Below, one piece after another: positions 56,120 through 64,000 of a DNA stretch of 64,000 bases. Below the pieces are notes generated by a model. The model saw nothing but the letters and a program-made list of their open reading frames with translations. It had not been told where the DNA came from and did not search any database. Where the stretch lies: positions 3,915,001-3,979,000 of the forward strand of contig NZ_CP121110.1 in assembly GCF_029625315.1 (NCBI RefSeq). The letters run 5' to 3'. How positions within the stretch are numbered: the first letter of the stretch is position 1; each line of letters begins with the position of its first letter. The DNA is from Flavobacterium ginsengisoli. Lineage in GTDB: Bacteria > Bacteroidota > Bacteroidia > Flavobacteriales > Flavobacteriaceae. The position numbers were made by a program, and so were the translations under genes.

Positions 56120-56203
56120 TTTTATCGATTTCTCAATTTTATTTGATTTTTTAATTAATACTGCGCTAGAAGTGCTATTTTTACGATATAAAAAATCAAA
56201 ACC

Positions 56204-59200
56204 ATGCAAAGTCCGTCTTTTTCTATTTATGATGCTTCTGCAGGATCAGGAAAGACGTATACTTTGGTTAAAGAATATTTAAAGATTATTCTTTCTTCTC
56301 CAAAAAACGATGCATATCGAAATATTTTAGCAATTACTTTTACCAACAAAGCGGTTCATGAAATGAAAAGCCGTATTGTTGGGAATTTGTCTGAATTTGC
56401 AAAAGACGATCCGTCTCCGAAAGCAGCTGATTTGATGGAAGATTTGTCACGCGATACTGGGCTTTCAATCATTAAAATTAAAACCAAATCGCAGCAGATC
56501 ATTAAGCACTTAATTCATAATTATGCGGCTTTTGATATTTCTACCATTGATAAATTTACCCATAAAGTTATTCGTGCTTTTGCGCACGATTTAAATCTTC
56601 CGATGACTTTTGAAGTTACTCTGGATACCGAAAATTTATTGGTTGAGGCTGTTGATGCAATTATTGCTCAAGCAGGAGAAGACGAAACATTGACCAAATT
56701 GCTTATCGATTTTACAATGGAAAAAACCGATGATGACAAAAGTTGGGATGTTTCTCGAGAAATTCTCGACACAGGAAGATTGGTTTTGAATGAAAATAAT
56801 AGAAATGAAATTTTGCATTTTCAAGATAAAACAATCGGAGAGTTTGTTGAAATTAAAAAGAAAATGCAGGCGCTTTGCAAAGAACTGGAAGAAAAAAATG
56901 AAGGTCTTGCAACGAAAGCAATTGAATTAATTGATAAAAACGGAATTGACCCAAAATCATTTTCAAGAGGAACTTTTCCAAATCATTTGGAAAGTATTCG
57001 AAGCGGAAAATTCAATCCAAAAAATAAAACCTTTCATGAGTTTGATGATATTGCAATTAACAAAACGGCAAAAGACCGAGCGTTAATCAAAAATATTATT
57101 CCAGAATTGCTTCAGATATTAAAAGAGGTTTATCAAAATTTCGAAAAAAGAGATTTTTATAAGGCTTTCTTAAAAAACATAACTCCGCTTTCTTTACTGA
57201 ATACGGTGAGTAATGAACTTGCTAAAATTCAGTCGGAACAAAATGTTTTATCGATTTCAGAATTCAATGCGATTATTCATCGCGAAATTCAGAATCAGCC
57301 AGCGCCTTTTATCTATGAACGTTTAGGTGAGCGTTATCGCAATTTCTTTATTGATGAATTTCAAGATACATCAGAAATGCAATGGCAGAACTTGATTCCG
57401 CTTATTGATAATTCACTTTCTGGTTTGGATGATTATGGTAACAAAGGAACTTTGATGATTGTTGGAGATCCGAAACAGTCAATTTATCGTTGGCGCGGAG
57501 GAAAAGCAGAACAGTTTATCGAGTTAAGTAAAGAAGAAGTCGCTTTTTTTCATCACGAAAAAAAAGTGAAGCATTTAGATACCAATTATAGAAGTTATAG
57601 TGAGGTTATTGAATTTAATAATGCTTTCTTCCAATTAATTTCGGCTGAATTTACAAATGCAGATTATAAGGATTTATACGAAAATCACAGCTTCCAAAAT
57701 ACGAATTCGAAAAAAGGGGGGTATGTGAATATTTCTTTTCTTCCAATTGCCGAGAAAAATGAATTTATAGATGACGAAGAAGTTGTAGAGAAATCAGATT
57801 TGTATGTCTTAGCAACTTTAAATACGATCAGAGAAGTCGTTAAGCAGGGTTTTGAATATAAAGATATTGTAATCTTGACGAGAAAAAGAGATCAAGGAAT
57901 TGCGGTTGCAAATTATTTGACCGAGCAAGGCGTTCCGCTTCTTTCTTCAGAAACTTTAATGATTCAGAATGCATCAGAAGTTCGTTTTATAATTCATCTT
58001 CTTCGGTATTTAAATAATAGCGCCGACTTAGAGTCGAAAGCTAACTTTTTGCATTTCCTTTCTTCAACAAAAGACTTGTCTATGCCGGTTCATGATTTCA
58101 TTGCATTGGGAATGAATCATAGATTTGAAAAAGAATTTGAAGAATGGCTTGTGACTTTTGATGTTTCTTTTTCTTTTGAAGATGTTCGGAAGAAATCTTT
58201 ATATGAGGCTGTTGAAATCATTATTTCTAAATTTATTCTTCTGTCTGAAGGAAATGCTTATGTGCAGTTTTTTCTGGATATTGTTTTAGAAAGAGATATT
58301 CGGAATCAATCTGGAGTTGCAGACTTTTTGATTTTCTGGGATAAAAATTCGGATAAATTTAGCATTCCGTCTCCAGAAGGAAATAATGCAGTTCGTATTA
58401 TGACGATTCATAAATCTAAAGGATTAGAGTTTCCGGTTGTAATTATGCCTTTTGCAGATGAAGATTATAACCGAAAGCCAAAAGATAAGTTGTGGCTCGA
58501 TACTGAAGAAATAGATTTAGGAGTTCCAAAAGCTTTGGTTGATAATAGCAGTGCGGTTGAAAGTTTTGGAGAAAGTGCCTCGGCAGTTTTTAATTTGAAA
58601 AAACAAGAAGAGCTTTTAGATAATATAAATGTGTTGTATGTGGCGCTAACGCGTGCCGAAGAACAATTATATGTGATTTCTCAATCATTAAAAGCTAAAA
58701 GTGATGGCGAATATCCGAACAACATGGCTTCTTTTTTTATTAAATTTTTGATTCATGAAGGGGTTTACGAGGAAGAAAAATTGAGTTATGAATTTGGAAA
58801 TGAAACTAGGCTATCAAAAATCACGAGAACAGTCGATACAGTTAAATCGATTCCTGTTGTCAGGGAAGTTTTAAATCCGAAAAATATTAAAATTGCACAA
58901 CGCGAAGCTTTAATGTGGGGAACGCATCAGCAGGAAGCTATTTCGTACGGAAATATTGTTCATGAAATTTTGGCTTTTGTTAAAGATAAAACAGATGTTG
59001 ATTTGGCGGTAACTAAAGCTATTGAAAACGGTTTGATAACTTACGATCAAGTAGATCAAGTATTGCAAACTTTGAGAGAAATTGTGAATCATCCAGAACT
59101 AAATGTTTGTTTTGATGGAAAAGATACGGTTTTGAATGAGCAGACGATTGTTCAGAAAGAAGGGAGAATTTTAAAGCCAGATCGAGTTGTCTTTTTAGAA

Positions 59201-59362
59201 AATAAACAAGCCTATTTGTTAGATTATAAAACAGGTGCTGTAAATGCAAAATATCAACAGCAGATTCAGGAATATCAAGATGCAATTGAAGATTTGGGAT
59301 ATGCAGTTTTGAAAAAGGCTTTGGTATACATTGGGACAGAAATTGAGGTGGTAAATTTGTGA
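56204..59362 (+). CDS. UvrD-type helicase with RecB-like nuclease domain (AddA-like)
   Basis: A 1052-residue helicase-nuclease for double-strand break processing. SF1A motifs are in order: ASAGSGKTYTLVKEYL (Walker A), AITFTNKAVHEM, FFIDEFQDTSEMQW (Walker B), MIVGDPKQSIYRWRGG, NYRS, and IMTIHKSKGLEFPVVIMPF. A C-terminal PD-(D/E)xK nuclease is seen in GNIVHEILAFV and AYLLDYKTGAV. The gene is 84 bases after lspA. The AddB-like partner begins at 62279, with kbl and an OmpA-like gene between. Confidence 0.92.
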   Translation: MQSPSFSIYDASAGSGKTYTLVKEYLKIILSSPKNDAYRNILAITFTNKAVHEMKSRIVGNLSEFAKDDPSPKAADLMEDLSRDTGLSIIKIKTKSQQIIKHLIHNYAAFDISTIDKFTHKVIRAFAHDLNLPMTFEVTLDTENLLVEAVDAIIAQAGEDETLTKLLIDFTMEKTDDDKSWDVSREILDTGRLVLNENNRNEILHFQDKTIGEFVEIKKKMQALCKELEEKNEGLATKAIELIDKNGIDPKSFSRGTFPNHLESIRSGKFNPKNKTFHEFDDIAINKTAKDRALIKNIIPELLQILKEVYQNFEKRDFYKAFLKNITPLSLLNTVSNELAKIQSEQNVLSISEFNAIIHREIQNQPAPFIYERLGERYRNFFIDEFQDTSEMQWQNLIPLIDNSLSGLDDYGNKGTLMIVGDPKQSIYRWRGGKAEQFIELSKEEVAFFHHEKKVKHLDTNYRSYSEVIEFNNAFFQLISAEFTNADYKDLYENHSFQNTNSKKGGYVNISFLPIAEKNEFIDDEEVVEKSDLYVLATLNTIREVVKQGFEYKDIVILTRKRDQGIAVANYLTEQGVPLLSSETLMIQNASEVRFIIHLLRYLNNSADLESKANFLHFLSSTKDLSMPVHDFIALGMNHRFEKEFEEWLVTFDVSFSFEDVRKKSLYEAVEIIISKFILLSEGNAYVQFFLDIVLERDIRNQSGVADFLIFWDKNSDKFSIPSPEGNNAVRIMTIHKSKGLEFPVVIMPFADEDYNRKPKDKLWLDTEEIDLGVPKALVDNSSAVESFGESASAVFNLKKQEELLDNINVLYVALTRAEEQLYVISQSLKAKSDGEYPNNMASFFIKFLIHEGVYEEEKLSYEFGNETRLSKITRTVDTVKSIPVVREVLNPKNIKIAQREALMWGTHQQEAISYGNIVHEILAFVKDKTDVDLAVTKAIENGLITYDQVDQVLQTLREIVNHPELNVCFDGKDTVLNEQTIVQKEGRILKPDRVVFLENKQAYLLDYKTGAVNAKYQQQIQEYQDAIEDLGYAVLKKALVYIGTEIEVVNL

Positions 59363-59444
59363 AAAAATTAATCAGATGTTAAAGAAAAAGCGAAGCTGAA
59401 TTTTGGTTAAGCTGTTAATATTTAACGTTTTAAATAAATAAAAA

Positions 59445-60638
59445 ATGTACGGTAAAATAAAAGAACATCTGCAAAAAGAATTGCAGACAATTGAAGAAAA
59501 TGGAATCTTTAAAAAGGAGCGTATTATTACTTCTCCTCAAGGTGCAGAAATCACAATTTCAACAGGAGAAACAGTGTTGAACTTTTGTGCTAATAATTAT
59601 TTAGGACTTTCATCGCATCCAGAAGTGGTGCAAGCAGCAAAAGATGCAATGGATACGCATGGTTTCGGAATGTCGTCTGTTCGATTTATTTGTGGCACAC
59701 AAGATATTCATAAAACATTAGAGAAAAAGATTGCTGATTTTTATGGTACAGAAGATACTATATTATATGCCGCAGCCTTTGATGCAAACGGAGGTGTTTT
59801 TGAGCCTTTGTTGGGAGAGAATGATGCAATTATTTCAGATAGCTTAAATCACGCTTCTATTATAGATGGTGTTCGTTTATGTAAAGTCGCTAGATATCGT
59901 TATGAAAATAATAATATGGAAGACTTGGAGCAGCAGTTGATAAAAGCAAACGAAGCTGGAGCTCGTTTTAAATTGATTGTTACTGACGGAGTTTTTTCTA
60001 TGGACGGATTAGTAGCGCCACTAGACAAAATCTGTGATCTTGCTGATAAATACGATGCAATGGTAATGGTAGATGAATGTCATGCCGCTGGTTTTATTGG
60101 GGCAACTGGAAAAGGAACTCTTGAAGCAAAAGGAGTAATGGGAAGGGTAGATATTATAACAGGGACTCTTGGAAAAGCTTTAGGTGGAGCAATGGGAGGA
60201 TATACTACTGCAAAAAAAGAAATTATTGAGTTATTACGTCAGAGATCTCGACCTTACTTGTTTTCAAATTCATTGGCTCCGGCTATTGTTGGCGCTTCGA
60301 TAAAAGTATTTGAATTATTGGAAAGAGACACAACACTTCGTGATAAATTAGAATGGAATACCAACTATTTTAAAGAAGGTATGAAAAAAGCAGGCTTCGA
60401 TATTATTGATGGAGATTCTGCAATTGTTCCAGTTATGTTATACGATGCAAAATTATCTCAGACAATGGCAAACGAACTTTTGGAACAAGGAATTTATGTT
60501 ATTGGATTTTTCTTTCCAGTGGTTCCGAAAGATAAGGCTAGAATACGAGTACAGCTATCTGCGGCGCATGAAAAAGAACATTTGGACAAAGCTATAAATG
60601 CCTTCACAGTTGTCGGTAAAATGTTAAAAGTTATATAA
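59445..60638 (+). CDS. kbl: Glycine C-acetyltransferase (2-amino-3-ketobutyrate CoA ligase)
   Basis: A 397-residue PLP enzyme of threonine breakdown, which uses CoA to split 2-amino-3-oxobutyrate into glycine and acetyl-CoA. Landmarks are [15 protein letters not shown], the [12 protein letters not shown] stretch, [14 protein letters not shown], and PLP lysine in [16 protein letters not shown]. The length is exactly that of Kbl. No threonine dehydrogenase gene is adjacent. Confidence 0.95.
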   Translation: MYGKIKEHLQKELQTIEENGIFKKERIITSPQGAEITISTGETVLNFCANNYLGLSSHPEVVQAAKDAMDTHGFGMSSVRFICGTQDIHKTLEKKIADFYGTEDTILYAAAFDANGGVFEPLLGENDAIISDSLNHASIIDGVRLCKVARYRYENNNMEDLEQQLIKANEAGARFKLIVTDGVFSMDGLVAPLDKICDLADKYDAMVMVDECHAAGFIGATGKGTLEAKGVMGRVDIITGTLGKALGGAMGGYTTAKKEIIELLRQRSRPYLFSNSLAPAIVGASIKVFELLERDTTLRDKLEWNTNYFKEGMKKAGFDIIDGDSAIVPVMLYDAKLSQTMANELLEQGIYVIGFFFPVVPKDKARIRVQLSAAHEKEHLDKAINAFTVVGKMLKVI

Positions 60639-60683
60639 TTACCACTTCTGTTAAATTTTTGTAGGTTTTTTTTAACATTTCAT

Positions 60684-60714
60684 TTTGTATTTAAAAAATT
60701 TGGTGTTACTTTTG
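60684..60714 (+). promoter_or_regulatory. Full flavobacterial promoter of the ompA-like gene
   Basis: TTTG at 60684-60687, 19 bases, then TACTTTTG at 60707-60714: an exact fit to the TTTG-N19-TANNTTTG pattern of the Bacteroidota primary sigma factor. It is the best promoter in the window and precedes a gene that should be highly expressed. Confidence 0.8.
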
Positions 60715-60751
60715 CTTGTAATTAACTAAATTGTAATTAAAAAAATTAAGT

Positions 60752-62215
60752 ATGAAACATCTTAACAAACTTTTAGTTGCTGTATTGATGGCGATGGGTT
60801 TAAATGCTCACGCGCAAGACAGTAACAATCCATGGGCGATCTCTTTCGGAGTTAATGCTGTGGATACTAGAACAAGTTCAGGTGCTGGTAGTGGATTTTT
60901 CGATCAGCACTTCTCTCAGCCATTCGCTGTAAAAGACAACTGGAACATTTTACCTTCTTTATCTTACATTGGTGTGTCTAGATACGTAGGTAGCGGTTTC
61001 TCAGTTGGTTTACAAGGATCTGTAAACAAAATTGATAAATATGTTACTTTTAATCCAGCTGCTCCAGGGCATGATGGTAGAGGTAACGTTGTTACTAATC
61101 CTGGTGACTTAATGTACTACGGAATTGATGCTACTATCAAATATAGCTTCCAAGAATTAATCAAATCTAAAGTGATTGATCCTTCGTTATCTGTTGGTGG
61201 TGGTTATACTTTCTTCGGAGATAGTAGCTATGGAACTGTTAACCCAGGTGCTGGTGTTACTTTCTGGTTTACTGATGCTATTGGTCTTGAGTTAGCTACA
61301 AGATACAAATGGGCTGTTAGTGGTGATAGACAAGATGCTTCTGGAACTCCAGATGCTCCATCTCACTTCCAACACACTGCAGGTTTAGTTTTCAAATTCG
61401 GAGGTAAAGATACTGACGGAGACGGAATCTACGACAAAGACGATGCTTGTCCAGATGTTGCTGGTTTAAAACAATTCAACGGATGTCCTGATACTGACGG
61501 TGACGGAATCGTTGATGCTTCTGACGCTTGTCCAGATGTATTTGGTTTAGTCGCATTAAACGGATGTCCTGATACAGACGGAGACGGAATTGCTGATAAA
61601 GATGACGCTTGTCCAGATGTTGCTGGTTTAGTCGCTTTAAAAGGTTGTCCTGATACTGACGGTGACGGAATCGCTGATAAAGACGATAAATGTCCTACAG
61701 TTGCTGGTCCTAAAGAAAACGGTGGTTGCCCATTCTTAGATGCTGATAAAGACGGTGTTGCTGATAAAGATGATGACTGTCCTACAGTTCCAGGTCCTGC
61801 AAGTAACAGAGGATGTCCAGAAGTAACTTCTGCTGCATTAGAAGATCTTAAAGTTCAAGCTAGAGCAATCTACTTCAACTCAGGAAAAGCTACTTTCAAA
61901 ACTGGTGACAAAGAAACTCCAGCTAGATTAGATGCTATTAAAGAAATCCTTAAAAACTATCCAAACGCGAAATTCTCTATCGAAGGACACACAGATAGTA
62001 CAGGTTCTGCTAAAGTTAACCAAAAACTTTCTGAAGATAGAGCTAACGCTGTATTAAACGCTTTAGTTGAAAGAGGTGTTAACCCAGAAAACTTAGAAGC
62101 TAAAGGATTTGGTTCTAGCCAACCAGTTGCAAGTAACAAAACTGCTGCAGGTAAAGCACAAAACAGAAGAACTGAAATTAGACACATTGGTTCTAAATAC
62201 CAAGGTAAACTATAA
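60752..62215 (+). CDS. OmpA family protein with thrombospondin type 3 repeats
   Basis: A 487-residue outer-membrane protein. A signal peptide (residues 1-21, ending NAHAQD) leads into an eight-strand-type barrel (about 25-205), five Ca-binding thrombospondin-3 repeats (about 218-350, DTDGDGI...DACPDV) and a C-terminal OmpA peptidoglycan-binding domain with [12 protein letters not shown] and QNRRTEI. It ties the outer membrane to peptidoglycan. Codon use is strongly biased (many GGT, GCT, AAC, TTC), unlike most neighbours, in keeping with an abundant protein. Confidence 0.95.
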   Translation: MKHLNKLLVAVLMAMGLNAHAQDSNNPWAISFGVNAVDTRTSSGAGSGFFDQHFSQPFAVKDNWNILPSLSYIGVSRYVGSGFSVGLQGSVNKIDKYVTFNPAAPGHDGRGNVVTNPGDLMYYGIDATIKYSFQELIKSKVIDPSLSVGGGYTFFGDSSYGTVNPGAGVTFWFTDAIGLELATRYKWAVSGDRQDASGTPDAPSHFQHTAGLVFKFGGKDTDGDGIYDKDDACPDVAGLKQFNGCPDTDGDGIVDASDACPDVFGLVALNGCPDTDGDGIADKDDACPDVAGLVALKGCPDTDGDGIADKDDKCPTVAGPKENGGCPFLDADKDGVADKDDDCPTVPGPASNRGCPEVTSAALEDLKVQARAIYFNSGKATFKTGDKETPARLDAIKEILKNYPNAKFSIEGHTDSTGSAKVNQKLSEDRANAVLNALVERGVNPENLEAKGFGSSQPVASNKTAAGKAQNRRTEIRHIGSKYQGKL

Positions 62216-62237
62216 TTAGTTTTCTAAATAAACATGA

Positions 62238-62269
62238 AAAGCCATTCTTAATTGAATGGCTTTTTTTAT
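62238..62269 (+). terminator. Intrinsic terminator after the OmpA-like gene
   Basis: The stem AAAGCCATTC / GAATGGCTTT is followed by TTTTATTTTT. It overlaps the DNA just before the AddB-like start at 62279. Confidence 0.85.
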
Positions 62270-62278
62270 TTTTATCCT

Positions 62279-64000
62279 ATGGTAAATACTTCTTTTCTTC
62301 AAAAAATTGCCTCTGTTGTAATTCAGGACTTTGCAGAGAAACTCTCTGAAATAACAATAATACTTCCGAATAAAAGAGCAAAAGTTTTTTTGATTGAAGC
62401 TCTTAAAAAAGAGACTTCGAAGACTATTATTGCTCCAGAGATTACAAGTATTGAAGATTTTGTTCAAGATGTAGCTTCAATACGTTCAGTTGATTCGATA
62501 GAGCTGTTGTTTGAGTTTTACGAAGTTTATTTATCAATTACAGAGCAGAAGCATCAGCAATCTTTTGAGCTGTTTGCAAATTGGGCAAAGACCCTTTTGC
62601 AAGATTTTAATGAAATTGATCGCTATCTTTTAGATCCATCGCATGTTCTCTCTTATTTAAAAGATATTGAAGATATAAAAAGATGGGGGCTAGAAGTAGA
62701 TCAAAAAACTAAACTTCTTGAAAATTATATTGATTTTTGGAAGTTACTTCCGTTGTACTACGAGTCACTGTACAGTCATTTGTTGTTTAAGTCAATTGGA
62801 TATCAAGGTTTGATTTACAGAGAAGCGGTAAATAATCTCAATCATTTTTCGAACACTATTGGAAAACGTACTTTTATTTTTGCGGGTTTCAACGCTTTAA
62901 ATGCAGCAGAAGAAAAAATCGTGCAACGATTTATTAGCTTTAGATCAAGCCCGAATTTATTGGGATGCTGATCAAGCTTTTCTTAATGATCCATATCATG
63001 ATGCTGGACTTTTTTTGAGACGTTTTAAAGAAAGTTGGAAGCATTATAAGTCAAATATTTTTGAATGGATTGTGGATGATTTTTCACAGTCAAAAAATAT
63101 TCAAGTTATCGGAACTCCAAAAACAATTGGGCAAGCAAAATTAGCGGGTAGTATTATCGAAAATTTAATTGATCAAAATCCAGAAGCTTCGTTAGATAAA
63201 GTTGCCGTTGTGCTTGGTGAAGAGAATTTATTGGTTCCTGTTTTGTATTCGCTTCCTTCATCTGTTGGGGCTTTAAACATTACAATGGGATATTCTGGAA
63301 AGAACAATCCGTCGCAGATTTTTGTTGCCAAATTATTTAAAATGCATACCAATGCCCTTTCTCGAAAAGGCGGCAGTTATGTTTTTTATTATAAAGATGT
63401 ACTTGATATTTTAACTCATCCGTTGGTTGAGCCTTATGCAAATGCGCATAGATTAGTAAGAATTATTAAAGAAAACAATTATACTTTTATTACTCATCAG
63501 AAAATTTTAGAACTTCATCCTGAGCCTTCGAGTTTCTTTGATTTGTTGTTTGAAAAATGGATAAATGGGTCTGTTGCGGTTTTAAAAAACATTTCTGCTT
63601 TATTAATTGCAATTAAAGATCATTTTAGTAATGATAACGAAGAAGAAAAAATTGCGAAAGCTTTTGTTTATGGAGTTTTTAAAGTAATTAATAAACTTAT
63701 AAATTACTATTCTAAACATCATCATATTGATAATATTGATACGCTTCATTCGATTTATAAGCAAATTATAGATTTGGCCGAAGTGTCTTTTGAAGGTGAA
63801 CCGTTGCGTGGTTTGCAGATTATGGGAGTTTTAGAAAGCCGTGTTTTGGACTTTGAGACTGTAATTATAACTTCTATGAATGAAGGTAAATTTCCAGCTG
63901 GAAAATCGCAGAATTCATTTATTCCTTATGATGTAAAAAGAGAGCTAGGGCTTCCAACTTTTAAAGAGAAAGATGCGATTTATACCTATCACTTTTATCA
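62279..64000 (+). CDS. AddB-like PD-(D/E)xK nuclease family protein, 5' part, frame break, cut by window edge
   Basis: The N-terminal 570 or so residues of a large protein, open to the window edge. It starts MVNTSFLQKIASVVIQDF. Near the end of the window it reads RGLQIMGVLESRVLDFETVIITSMNEGKFP, the helicase-like motif of AddB-type proteins, where DNA unwinding is lost but end recognition stays. The iron-sulfur or nuclease C-terminus is not in the window. The frame breaks near 62928-62934 (CGATTTATTAGC). Downstream it reads LALDQARIYWDADQAFLND. It is the likely partner of the AddA-like protein at 56204. Confidence 0.8.

Noticed and set aside
61405..61830. CRISPR-like direct repeats
   Set aside because: The repeats are in-frame codons for thrombospondin-3 Ca-binding units inside an OmpA-like gene. 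There are no spacers or cas genes.
1..64000. Prophage, insertion sequence, tRNA, rRNA or restriction-modification locus
   Set aside because: I looked for transposase, integrase, capsid, rRNA and tRNA features and saw none. All open frames fit ordinary chromosomal genes.

Overview
The window looks like chromosomal DNA of a Flavobacterium-type member of the Bacteroidota. The evidence is the AT-rich composition, genes carrying the flavobacterial promoter pattern (TTTG, 19 bases, TANNTTTG before the ompA-like gene), a complete Bat/MoxR cluster, a SusC/FecA-type TonB receptor with a carboxypeptidase-regulatory N-terminus, a PorZ-like type IX secretion protein, an OmpA protein with thrombospondin-3 repeats, and several intergenic repeat families. 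No tRNA, rRNA, CRISPR array, prophage or insertion sequence was seen.

Layout. 0-7 kb: yicC (cut by the window edge), an ArsC/Spx-like protein, a DinB-like protein, an RlpA-like protein, a small membrane protein, a large TonB receptor and pgi. 7-16 kb: a lipocalin-like protein, an SDR with a divergent AraC regulator, an M23 peptidase lipoprotein, and an aromatic amino acid catabolism block (tryptophan 2,3-dioxygenase, HPPD, homogentisate dioxygenase). A likely small RNA lies near 12.9 kb. 16-22 kb: a patatin with an outer-membrane barrel, uvrC, an aspartoacylase-family protein and 5-formyl-THF cyclo-ligase. 22-33 kb: a YfbK-like VWA lipoprotein converging on a minus-strand cluster moxR-DUF58-membrane protein-batA-batB-batC-batD-batE. 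33-41 kb: aldo/keto reductase, GNAT, SDR, AlbA_2 protein, RsiV-like lipoprotein, cystathionine gamma-synthase, a barrel protein and gdhA. 41-50 kb: porZ, then two consecutive MBOAT plus SGNH acyltransferase pairs separated by a recO-porZ chimeric relic, then recO. 50-64 kb: ileS, a DksA-like protein, lspA, two roadblock proteins, an AddA/RecB-like helicase-nuclease, kbl, the OmpA-like gene and the start of an AddB-like gene.

Two things stand out. First, the porZ-recO interval records a tandem duplication: the start of recO is joined to the end of porZ between two O-acyltransferase pairs. The two MBOAT genes are mosaics of near-identical and diverged patches, while their SGNH partners are largely unlike each other. 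Second, I count 22 reading-frame breaks in genes that are normally intact. Ten of them sit at one hexamer, GCAGCA, which reads GCAAGCA or GCGAGCA here. The rest are mostly short-run indels. The simplest reading is sequence error, partly tied to one motif (possibly a modified base), so these genes are annotated as whole genes with a frame break and not as dead genes.
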